In this document: positions 10,074 through 18,125 of the stretch, in pieces
Layout: every line of letters starts with the position of its first letter
How positions within the stretch are numbered: the first letter of the stretch is position 1
Origin: Ignavibacteriae bacterium HGW-Ignavibacteriae-1
GTDB taxonomy: Bacteria > Bacteroidota > Ignavibacteria > Kapaibacteriales > UBA2268
Direction of reading: 5' to 3'
Assembly (NCBI GenBank): GCA_002839825.1
Contig: PGYU01000016.1
Span: 1-57,880, forward strand
DNA length: 57,880 nt
Translations under genes and position numbers: made by a program
Notes under the pieces: model-generated
Told to the model about the DNA's origin: nothing
Database searches by the model: none
Seen by the model: only the letters and a program-made list of their open reading frames with translations

Positions 10074-11963
10074 TTAATCTGATTCTTCAATCACATCTAA
10101 TATTTCTTCCAATATCACTTCTTCAATCATATCATCAATAATTTCAGGATGTTCGGTAATTGCCATCAATTTATGTTGTTCGTTAGTTTCGTATAGTTCG
10201 GGATTGAAGAAGGCTTTCAGTAATTGCGATGCAATCGGTGCAGCAACTGCTCCTCCAAATCCTGCATTTTCGATAAATACACACATTGCAATTGTTGGGT
10301 TTTCTTTTGGTGCGAAACAAACAAACCAAGCATGGTCTTTGCCATGTGGATTTTGTGCTGTTCCGGTTTTTCCGCAAACCTCAACATCCGGCATACGAGC
10401 AATTGCAGCCGTACCGCCTGAAAGATTGACCACATCGGACATTCCGTTTTTGATTATCTCCATAATTCTACTATCAATTTCAAGCTTTTTCCCGTATTGT
10501 TCGAGTGGCTCCATTTTGTTTGATAAATTATTCCGAATGTGGGTAACAATGCGCGGACGATAGTAAGTGCCACCGTTTGCAATTGCTGCCGTGTAAGCCG
10601 CCATTTGCAAAGGCGTTGTGGAGATTTCGCCCTGCCCGATACCGTAATTTACCATTCTTCCAGAGAAATTAATTTTCCCTAATCTTTTTTCCAACCACTC
10701 TCGAGTTGGGATAAGTCCGGGATTTTCGTGAGGCAAATCTATTCCGGTTTTATGTCCGAAGCTGAACATATCTGTATATTTTTCGAATAAATCAATTCCT
10801 AATTTCATGCCCAAAGTATAGAAATAAGTGTTGCATGAAGTCTGAATTGCGCGCCGAGTACTTACATTTCCGTGTGCACCATGGCATTTCCAGAATCTGC
10901 CGCCGTATTGCAAACCGCCACCGCAATAAATCGTGGTGTTCTCGTTTACGATGCCTTCTTGCAGTGCTGCAATCGCTATAAGCATTTTCCAAGTCGAACC
11001 CGGCGGATATTGCGATTGAATTGCTCTATTCAACATTGGAGAAGCAGGGTCATTCATAAGTCCATTGTACAAACTTGAAGAGATTTTGCCGCTGAAATCA
11101 CGCGGGTCATAATCAGGTTTGCTGACTAAAGCCAATACCGAACCGTCTTGCGGATTGATAGCAACAACTGCTCCACGCCTGTCTTTAAGAAGCAATTCGG
11201 CGTGTTCTTGCAATCGTTTGTCAATACCAAGATGAACATCGAAACCGTTTTTAGAAGGTATGTCGCTTCTACCGTTATCGAAACTTGCTACTCGTTGCCC
11301 AAATTTGTTCACGGTCACAAATTGAATGCCCTCTCTACCACGCAAATCACCATCAAAAGTTCTTTCGATTCCTGATTGACCGATTTGATCCCCTTGGTAT
11401 AAAAAAGGGCTATTTGCAAGTTGATTTTTAGAAATTTCGCGCGTATAACCGAGCAAATGAGCCATATGACCTTCAAATTCATAAAGCCGTTTTGAATCTA
11501 TCATGATTTCGATTCCGGGCAAATGGTCGCTATATTCTTCAATAAGCGAAACTGTCCTGAAATCTGCATCTCTGTGTATTTTTATCGGAATGAATTTCGA
11601 TGTACCTTTGTTTGCCTCATATAATTTTGATATTTCGGCAGAATCAACTTCTAATATCGAACACAGAAGTGGAATAGAGGACTGTTTGAAATCATTTGGA
11701 GTAAGTGTCACCGAAAATGAAGGCTCATTATGAACCAACATTTCACCATTTCTGTCAAAAATATTACCCCTAAACGGCTCTATTCTAACGGTTTTTATTG
11801 CTTGAGCTTCACTATCGGAACGATATTTTTTGCCCTCGATTATCTGTAATTGAGCCAATCTTCCGGTAAAAACTAAAAAAATTGCAATAATGAAAACCTT
11901 GAGAAACAGATTCCTGCCCCTATTTTCAAATGTATTGTCTGCATATCTGAGATTAATTTGCAT
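10074..11963 (-). CDS. mrdA: Penicillin-binding protein 2 (elongasome transpeptidase)
   Basis: Class B PBP that cross-links peptidoglycan during side-wall growth. It is a 629-residue inner-membrane protein with one N-terminal anchor (residues about 22-40), then the dimerisation domain (EPFRGNIFDRNGEMLVHN) and a transpeptidase domain with the nucleophile Ser323 in PPGSTWK, the SxN motif in QTSCNTYFY and KTG at residue 532 (CGKTGTAQN). The short acidic C-terminal tail is rich in Glu, Ile and Asp. PBP2 rather than PBP3 is favoured by the HGAHG/CHGAHGNVSTRRA segment and by length. Its start overlaps the end of the O-antigen ligase gene by 11 bases. The usual partners mreC, mreD and rodA are not in the window. 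Confidence 0.94.
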   Translation of the reverse strand: MQINLRYADNTFENRGRNLFLKVFIIAIFLVFTGRLAQLQIIEGKKYRSDSEAQAIKTVRIEPFRGNIFDRNGEMLVHNEPSFSVTLTPNDFKQSSIPLLCSILEVDSAEISKLYEANKGTSKFIPIKIHRDADFRTVSLIEEYSDHLPGIEIMIDSKRLYEFEGHMAHLLGYTREISKNQLANSPFLYQGDQIGQSGIERTFDGDLRGREGIQFVTVNKFGQRVASFDNGRSDIPSKNGFDVHLGIDKRLQEHAELLLKDRRGAVVAINPQDGSVLALVSKPDYDPRDFSGKISSSLYNGLMNDPASPMLNRAIQSQYPPGSTWKMLIAIAALQEGIVNENTTIYCGGGLQYGGRFWKCHGAHGNVSTRRAIQTSCNTYFYTLGMKLGIDLFEKYTDMFSFGHKTGIDLPHENPGLIPTREWLEKRLGKINFSGRMVNYGIGQGEISTTPLQMAAYTAAIANGGTYYRPRIVTHIRNNLSNKMEPLEQYGKKLEIDSRIMEIIKNGMSDVVNLSGGTAAIARMPDVEVCGKTGTAQNPHGKDHAWFVCFAPKENPTIAMCVFIENAGFGGAVAAPIASQLLKAFFNPELYETNEQHKLMAITEHPEIIDDMIEEVILEEILDVIEESD

Positions 11964-13386
11964 TTGCCGTTGATTCCGATAAACTCTTTTGATTTATGAT
12001 TCTTTCCAAAATACAAATTAATGCAATTATCATCGCAGTTACAAATATTCCGTCTCGATAAAAGAATTGAGAACTTGTATAATTTGATATCAATAAGGAC
12101 ATGAAAATCCCGATTATCGAGTAAATAAGCGATTTCTCAAAATCACTTCTTGCTTTGGGCAGCAAATTAATAGTTTTGAACACATAAAATGTCAAAAAGG
12201 AAAAATAAAATAGCGATAGAGGAATGCCAAGTCTATAAGGCAAGAACAAATAACCGTTATGAATGATTGATGTGTGTTTGGTCTGCATTCTTATCGGTTC
12301 GTAATAATGAAAATGTTTTCCAAGTCCGTTTCCACCGAGAGGATTTTCATAAATCAAATCCATCACATGCTGCCATTCAATCAATCTTGACCTTAATGAA
12401 ATATCATCTCGAACTTTTGTTGAAGATAATAATCTTGTCTTCGATGCCTCATAAAGCAATGTAATATTATCCCGCATTAACAAAAATGCAGATGAACCAA
12501 TGAATATGATTAATAATCCGACTGATAGCGCCATACGTATCTTTTTCTGAAACGGCACAATCAAAAAAATCAAAAACGACGACAAAACAAGTATCACCCA
12601 GAAGGTCCGTGAAAAGGTACTAAATAAAAATGCCACGGACATTGCAGTGAAAATTATTGAAAAAATCCTGACTTTTAGACTATCTGTTGTAATCAAAAAT
12701 ATCAAACCAACCAATGAGGCTGCTGTGTAAAGAGTTTGATTGGTACTCATCGAATGAATCAATTCATAAGCATAAACCATCTTGGCGGTGACCCTGATGT
12801 AGTAATCGTAAAGTTGATATGTGCCAACTCCTGCAATTACAATCGCAAAAACGAGTAAGACCTTCTTGATGTCGGCTTCGGTACGAACAATATCTCGAAT
12901 TGGGAAGTACAGTAATACAATTGCCATCATAAGTGTTTCGCGTAGCCAGAGTTCGGGGTCTGCGTCATTCATCATGACAATTATCAAGTTTAGTGGTATT
13001 AATATAAAAAATGCGAGAACTAACCAATCACCAATATTTTCGACAACTTTTTTTCTGACTACAAACATTCGATGAAAGAACCATGCAACAATGCTGCCTA
13101 AGAAATAGAATGCCATAACAGCATCTAAAGCAGAAACTCCGCCACCGGTTGTTTGAAAAAAAATCCCGGTTAAAATCAATAGCGTATAAAGCCAAATTTT
13201 CGGTTTTACAGTAACAAAGTAGAATAGTGGGACAATGGCGATGACCGGCAAAATATAAAGCATGACATCAAAATAAACCGAACCAATTATAATCGCTGCG
13301 AAAAATATACTCGAAAGAATAAGTCCGAAAATCAGCAATTTATCTGAGAACAAAAACTGCTTTTTATGAGCATCAAGCGTTTGCAT
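11953..13386 (-). CDS. O-antigen ligase/polymerase family (Wzy_C) membrane protein
   Basis: A 477-residue protein with about 12 membrane segments. The Wzy_C hallmark is the large periplasmic loop with SLRSRLIEWQHVMDLI, NPLGGNGLGKHF and SIIHNGYLFLPYRLGIP (about residues 345-410), which in WaaL/Wzy-type enzymes carries the conserved arginine and histidine. It probably joins or polymerises surface polysaccharide at the periplasmic face of the inner membrane. It is directly followed (11-base overlap) by PBP2 and preceded, after a 3-base gap, by a Wzz-type protein, so the three genes form one transcript. Whether it is a ligase or a polymerase cannot be told from sequence. Confidence 0.85.
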   Translation of the reverse strand: MQTLDAHKKQFLFSDKLLIFGLILSSIFFAAIIIGSVYFDVMLYILPVIAIVPLFYFVTVKPKIWLYTLLILTGIFFQTTGGGVSALDAVMAFYFLGSIVAWFFHRMFVVRKKVVENIGDWLVLAFFILIPLNLIIVMMNDADPELWLRETLMMAIVLLYFPIRDIVRTEADIKKVLLVFAIVIAGVGTYQLYDYYIRVTAKMVYAYELIHSMSTNQTLYTAASLVGLIFLITTDSLKVRIFSIIFTAMSVAFLFSTFSRTFWVILVLSSFLIFLIVPFQKKIRMALSVGLLIIFIGSSAFLLMRDNITLLYEASKTRLLSSTKVRDDISLRSRLIEWQHVMDLIYENPLGGNGLGKHFHYYEPIRMQTKHTSIIHNGYLFLPYRLGIPLSLFYFSFLTFYVFKTINLLPKARSDFEKSLIYSIIGIFMSLLISNYTSSQFFYRDGIFVTAMIIALICILERIINQKSLSESTANAN

Positions 13387-13389
13387 TTC

Positions 13390-14547
13390 TTAGCTGCCGA
13401 TAGAACGTAATTGTGTTCTGACATTTTGGAAACCACGAAGTAACACGAGTATGAATATCGAAAAAATAAAAGCTCCTATAAATGCACCTGCTACAATAAA
13501 CATTCGCTTTGGCTTTTCCTTGCGTTCAGCCGGAACAGCCGCATCTAACACGAACAAATTCTTTACTTTCTTAATCTCGTCTAATTTGGTTTTTTCGACC
13601 ATTGGCAATATAAACGCTTTTACTTTAGAATATGTTTCGAATTCAGTGAATAATTTCATGAATTCCATGCCTTCTTCAGCTGCGTCTTCAAGCGAAAAAT
13701 TACCTGCAAATCCCGGCTTTGATGTCACTTCGGCGATTTTTTTCCGGGTTTGTTCCTTGAGCGTCAGAATTGATTTTGTCATGTAATCATCTTCGCCCAA
13801 GTAAGATTTGTAATATTCGTAAGCGATGTCATTCTTGATTTCTTCAGCTTTCAAATCCGACAAGGCTTTGCTCATAGCTGAAGCTTGGTCGGTTGGCGAA
13901 AAAATCAAAGTACGGCGGGAGAATTTTTCCAATGTATCGGCAAGAAAAGATATTACCGAATCGGTAGCATGTATCTGCTTATTCATGAATTGCAAATTGA
14001 AAGCCGCTTCTTCGTTGAATAGCTTTGTAGCCAAATCATTTGCTACTTCACCAAATCTGTTAGCCATGTCGGCTGCTCTTTGGGGGCTTTCATCAATAAC
14101 ACTGATGTAATAATTCCCTTCTTTCTCGTAAGTAATGTCCAAATTCGAGCTGAATTTCATTCGAATTTTTGCCATCATAGAATCCGGAATATCATATACT
14201 TTCGGCAAATCAAACTCTTTGATAATGGTATCAACTACAGACCGGCTGTGAAGTATTACAATGAATGAGTAACCTTCGCCTGCTTGACCGCCTAATTTGG
14301 TCAAACCGAAATCCTTAAGAGTTGATGAAATTGCACCCATCGAGCCACCCATCATTCCATCGTTGGATTGAGGAGGTACCAAGTTTACGGTAGATTTGTA
14401 TTGGTTGGGTATCAAAAGAGCTACCCAAATTGATAATCCGGTTACTACCAAGGTGAATATTACGATAAACCACTTGTGCTTTAATAAAAATGCTAAGAAG
14501 AGTATCGAAGAGAACTCCTCATTTTTTTGATTCAATTCAGTTGACAT
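13390..14547 (-). CDS. Wzz/GumC-type polysaccharide chain-length determinant
   Basis: A 385-residue inner-membrane protein with the polysaccharide co-polymerase layout: first membrane helix at residues about 28-50 (WFIVIFTLVVTGLSIWVALL), a long periplasmic helical region (about 55-345), and a second helix near the C-terminus (MFIVAGAFIGAFIFSIFILVLL). PNQYKSTVNLVPPQ after the first helix is the Wzz proline-rich motif region; AAVPAERKEKPKR before the last helix is also typical. No cytoplasmic tyrosine-kinase domain is fused. It lies 3 bases before the Wzy_C gene and likely sets chain length for that system. GAGAGGAT precedes the ATG. Confidence 0.88.
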   Translation of the reverse strand: MSTELNQKNEEFSSILFLAFLLKHKWFIVIFTLVVTGLSIWVALLIPNQYKSTVNLVPPQSNDGMMGGSMGAISSTLKDFGLTKLGGQAGEGYSFIVILHSRSVVDTIIKEFDLPKVYDIPDSMMAKIRMKFSSNLDITYEKEGNYYISVIDESPQRAADMANRFGEVANDLATKLFNEEAAFNLQFMNKQIHATDSVISFLADTLEKFSRRTLIFSPTDQASAMSKALSDLKAEEIKNDIAYEYYKSYLGEDDYMTKSILTLKEQTRKKIAEVTSKPGFAGNFSLEDAAEEGMEFMKLFTEFETYSKVKAFILPMVEKTKLDEIKKVKNLFVLDAAVPAERKEKPKRMFIVAGAFIGAFIFSIFILVLLRGFQNVRTQLRSIGS

Positions 14548-14579
14548 ATCCTCTCAGATAAATTTATTTTTCATAACAT

Positions 14580-14587
14580 CAAAAATA
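14580..14587 (-). promoter_or_regulatory. Candidate -7 element for the Wzz-Wzy_C-PBP2 operon
   Basis: TATTTTTG on the minus strand fits TAnnTTTG, about 33 bases upstream of the start at 14547. No good -33 TTG was seen. Confidence 0.35.
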
Positions 14588-14600
14588 GTCATTTTAACGC

Positions 14601-16373
14601 TTACTTTAAAGGACTGTCTAAAATTGGTGGTTTTTTATAATCGCGTTCACTATTTCTGATTTCAACATCCTCGAACAATAAATTGCCCGAAACGATTGAT
14701 ACACCTAAGTATTGGTCGCCACCTGTGATAAATGGCGATATTACCGCAGGCGAAAGAAAATTATGAACATAGTTACTGTTGCCCATCAAAAGTACGTCCT
14801 TGAAAGATTGCACATTTACGCCCGATAATTCTCCACCGCGAATGATTTCTCGTTTGCCGTCGGGAAATACCTTATATGCTTCCACTATTGTTATTACGTT
14901 GGTGCCCGTTGCAGGTTGGTATGCACCGTATGCAATCCTGAATAATGTCGTAAATAATATATTTTGATTTAAAAGCTTTGTGACAACAATTCCGTATGGC
15001 AATTCGCGTGCTTTGCAAAGTTCCATCATACGATTGATTAGCGAATCACTACTAACTGAATGCTCTTTATCACTGGTAAAAATAATGTTCGATAGCATCG
15101 CCGAGCCACCCCTTTTGTGGGCATTGGATTGTTTAACTCTGCGAGTGGGAATTCTTTCCGAAAGTAAATTTTTTAGATAACCATTTTCGACTAAATTCAC
15201 TTTACTTGGTTTCAATCCATCGCCATCGAGCTCGAAGCTACCAATAAATTTTGTATTGTACATTTGTTCGCTGATTGGGTCTGCGGTTACACTCAGGAAT
15301 TCGGGCAGAACTCGCCCGCCAATTTTATTTTGGAATGCCCCAAAACGGTCATTAAATGCAGTACCGCCTTCGGCAAGTGGAGCGCGTTGTGTTACGAAAT
15401 TCGGTGCGAAAGCTTGCCCAATCAATTCTCCAGCCGCAGCATCCGAGAAAACAACAGGTCCTGCATAAGGTTCATCTAATGGAACTGATTTTGTCATTTT
15501 GCTCAAAACATCAGCAACAGATTTCGCAGCTTTCATGAGCGAATCTGCTGATGGCAAGTCGTTCGGGCTTTTACCTAATGCGGTATAAAAATTCGCAAGT
15601 GGCATTCCGTCATTTGATTGGGTGAATGCAACAATTTCCAAGCCTGTATAATAATCAGTCGTGATGTATTCTGTGCCTTCACTGTTTACATAGTAAACTT
15701 TTTCGGGCAAATATTCCATTCCGACTGTTGCATTAATAATATCGGGATAATTTCTAAAAGAGTGAGATAATTTTTTCGCCAAATCTTCAAACTTTTTAGT
15801 TTCAAATGGCGGAATATTTTTGATGATTTTATTTTTCGTGGGTGCTGTTTCCAAGAAGTCAGGAATTGTATCTCGTCTCATCAAGCTCTTGAGAATAGCT
15901 TCTTTTTTGGAGTATAATTCCGCTGCTTGTTTGTATGCAGCATCTGTCGCAAGCCATAGCTCGCGTCTCAATGTCGAATAATCAAGCTCAATCGGAATTT
16001 GCCGATTTCTGAAATTTTCCTCATCATCGCTACTGCCGAAAAAACTCAGTCCAACATCGAAAAAGTTTGTATTGTCGAACTTGTAATCGCCAACACGCAC
16101 TCCTACATTCAGTAGAGCATAGCTCATGTTGTTCGATTCGGTCAACAAACCATAATCCGATTTCACATTATATACTTTGCGAAGTCTAAGCGAATATTCT
16201 ATGTAATAGGGCGCTCTGATTGATTCCAATTTCAGTTTCTTAAGCGAACGTGAAATTTCGTCCCTGAGTGCGTTCATTATTTCATCGTCATTTTTGGTAT
16301 CGTTGATTAAAGATAGGCTAAATGCGGTATTAATCAAGAAAATAACAATTATCAAAAATATTTTATTCATCAA
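14601..16373 (-). CDS. Exported TldD/PmbA-like protein lacking metal ligands
   Basis: A 590-residue protein with a signal peptide (MMNKIFLIIVIFLINTAFS). It is collinear with the neighbouring TldD-like protein: GPVVFSDAAAGELIGQAF aligns with the partner's GPAILSGEAAGVFFHEIF, and NKIGGRVLPEFLSVTADP aligns with KSIGRKILPDFIDVVFDP. At the catalytic position it reads ELIGQAFAP, so both histidines and the glutamate of HExxxH are gone, and the C-terminal ligand cysteine is also absent. TldD works as a heterodimer with a ligand-less partner (TldE/PmbA), so this is probably the structural subunit. Export is unusual, since E. coli TldD/E is cytoplasmic. It lies 38 bases downstream of the catalytic copy. 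Confidence 0.85.
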   Translation of the reverse strand: MMNKIFLIIVIFLINTAFSLSLINDTKNDDEIMNALRDEISRSLKKLKLESIRAPYYIEYSLRLRKVYNVKSDYGLLTESNNMSYALLNVGVRVGDYKFDNTNFFDVGLSFFGSSDDEENFRNRQIPIELDYSTLRRELWLATDAAYKQAAELYSKKEAILKSLMRRDTIPDFLETAPTKNKIIKNIPPFETKKFEDLAKKLSHSFRNYPDIINATVGMEYLPEKVYYVNSEGTEYITTDYYTGLEIVAFTQSNDGMPLANFYTALGKSPNDLPSADSLMKAAKSVADVLSKMTKSVPLDEPYAGPVVFSDAAAGELIGQAFAPNFVTQRAPLAEGGTAFNDRFGAFQNKIGGRVLPEFLSVTADPISEQMYNTKFIGSFELDGDGLKPSKVNLVENGYLKNLLSERIPTRRVKQSNAHKRGGSAMLSNIIFTSDKEHSVSSDSLINRMMELCKARELPYGIVVTKLLNQNILFTTLFRIAYGAYQPATGTNVITIVEAYKVFPDGKREIIRGGELSGVNVQSFKDVLLMGNSNYVHNFLSPAVISPFITGGDQYLGVSIVSGNLLFEDVEIRNSERDYKKPPILDSPLK

Positions 16374-16411
16374 ATTTTCCGTTTTTTTTATTTATTTACA
16401 ATTTCAAATGA

Positions 16412-18097
16412 TTAATTGGCTTTGTTTGTCATTACAGGTGAATCGAGTAGTGGCGGTTTTGCTTGTGATTTTGATTTCTTTTGCACTTCAATTGTGCTTA
16501 CAAGCAAACTTGGCGAGCACGCTGAAACAGGAACTCCGCCGGATTCGGCACCGCAAATACCATTGAAAATGCCCATGTCATCACCCGTTGCAATTATATT
16601 TGAAAAAGTTGTAAGCGGAGTGCCTATCAAGTCAACGCCACGAACGAGCTCGTCCGGTCTGCCGTCTGCATACACTTTATAAACAACCAATGGGGTAACG
16701 TTAAAAGCATTTGGAATTGTACGTGATGTGAAGGTGAAACCACCTGAGACCTCTACAAATAATAGCCCGTAATCTTTATTTTGCTTTTTGATTTCTTCGC
16801 GAAGATTTTCCCGCAAATCATCATTATTTACCGTTTTCGTTGATGTCACAATCATATTTGATTGGCGAGATACAACTTGAAATCCTTGCTGTCTTCTGCC
16901 ATGACCGTTAGAGTGCGAAAAGCCTTCGATTGGGGAGCGTGACATTAGGAAGTTGCTGAAAACGCCATCTTTGACTGTGACTACTTTCTCTGACGTAACG
17001 CCTTCGTCATCATATTTATAATATCCCGAAAGTGGAGTGCCGTTCAATGAGCTTTTTGTTGGGTCGAATACGACATCTATAAAATCGGGAAGAATTTTAC
17101 GCCCAATTGATTTTTTGAATGTTTGGCTCGAATTCGGGTCTTTTTCTCTGTGCCCTTCAACTCTATGACCGAAAATCTCGTGAAAAAATACTCCTGCTGC
17201 TTCGCCCGATAAAATTGCCGGACCTGTAAAAGTTTCTGCCATTGGTGCATTCCGCAATTCATTCAATAGCTCTATCATATCTTCAATATCTTTTGCGATT
17301 TGCTCTTTGCTTGGTAATTCCTCGGGTGTAAAGGCAAAATAGCTCCGATACAATGGCAAAGTCATCCCGTCATCAGCTTTGGTATAGGCATTCACAAATA
17401 TTCTGGCGCTTGTTTCAGACCAACTCATTTTGCTGCCCTCGGTATTGACGTAGTATTTGTGCTTAATTTCGGTGTTGAAGCGAACTGATGCCCCGAAAAT
17501 AAGAGGATGCCCGTTGAACATACCCGATAATTCACGTGCAGCATTGCTCCATTTCACTGTATCTACGGTAAATTCAAGTCTTTTGCCCGTATATGAAACG
17601 GGTTTTTCGCGCGAAAAGTCAGCAGATGAGTCTTCCTCAGCCACTTTGACAGCTTTATTTGTTATTGCTTTTTCATAAGTTTCAATTGCATTCTTGAAAC
17701 GTCTGTCGGTAGCAAACCAAATCATATTCCTTATAGCTTCTTCATCAGTTTCTAAGGGCAAAGTAATTGCACCGCCGGAACTCCCGAAATTAAACGGGTT
17801 ACCACGAATAATGTGAGTGTTGTCAAAATCATAATCTCCCACGCGCAAATCAATATCAAAAACTCGAGATTTGTCTTCGCCGGAACTCAAAATCTTGCCA
17901 AAGCTTGCTACAATTGCAGTTACTTCGACATCTGTGATGTTGTAGGAGATGAAATAAGGCGGGAATTCTTGCTTTTTGAGCTCATTCATGCTGCGCTTTA
18001 TTTCCGTCTGCATCGCTCGGAAAACCGCTTCTTCGGCGTTTATACGGCTCATACCGAATGCCGTAAACATCAAAGTTATTATTAATAGTTTTTTCAT
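16412..18097 (-). CDS. tldD: Exported TldD-family metalloprotease (catalytic subunit)
   Basis: A 561-residue member of the TldD/PmbA family, zinc-dependent proteases that in E. coli process microcin B17 and degrade unfolded or modified peptides. The metal site is intact: HEIFGH at residues 306-311 within FFHEIFGHRVEGH, and a conserved Cys515 in GICGAE near the C-terminus. The N-terminus is a clear signal peptide (MKKLLIITLMFTAFGMSRINA), placing it in the periplasm or beyond, unlike classic TldD. It lies 28 bases downstream of a BatA-like vWA gene and is followed by a ligand-less paralogue, so a heterodimer is likely. Substrate unknown. Confidence 0.9.
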   Translation of the reverse strand: MKKLLIITLMFTAFGMSRINAEEAVFRAMQTEIKRSMNELKKQEFPPYFISYNITDVEVTAIVASFGKILSSGEDKSRVFDIDLRVGDYDFDNTHIIRGNPFNFGSSGGAITLPLETDEEAIRNMIWFATDRRFKNAIETYEKAITNKAVKVAEEDSSADFSREKPVSYTGKRLEFTVDTVKWSNAARELSGMFNGHPLIFGASVRFNTEIKHKYYVNTEGSKMSWSETSARIFVNAYTKADDGMTLPLYRSYFAFTPEELPSKEQIAKDIEDMIELLNELRNAPMAETFTGPAILSGEAAGVFFHEIFGHRVEGHREKDPNSSQTFKKSIGRKILPDFIDVVFDPTKSSLNGTPLSGYYKYDDEGVTSEKVVTVKDGVFSNFLMSRSPIEGFSHSNGHGRRQQGFQVVSRQSNMIVTSTKTVNNDDLRENLREEIKKQNKDYGLLFVEVSGGFTFTSRTIPNAFNVTPLVVYKVYADGRPDELVRGVDLIGTPLTTFSNIIATGDDMGIFNGICGAESGGVPVSACSPSLLVSTIEVQKKSKSQAKPPLLDSPVMTNKAN

Positions 18098-18125
18098 AAT
18101 CGTACCATTTATATTAATTTATTTT

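Noticed and set aside
11953-14547. Complete O-antigen cluster
   Set aside because: Only a Wzy_C protein and a Wzz-type protein are present; there is no flippase, initiating transferase or sugar nucleotide genes.
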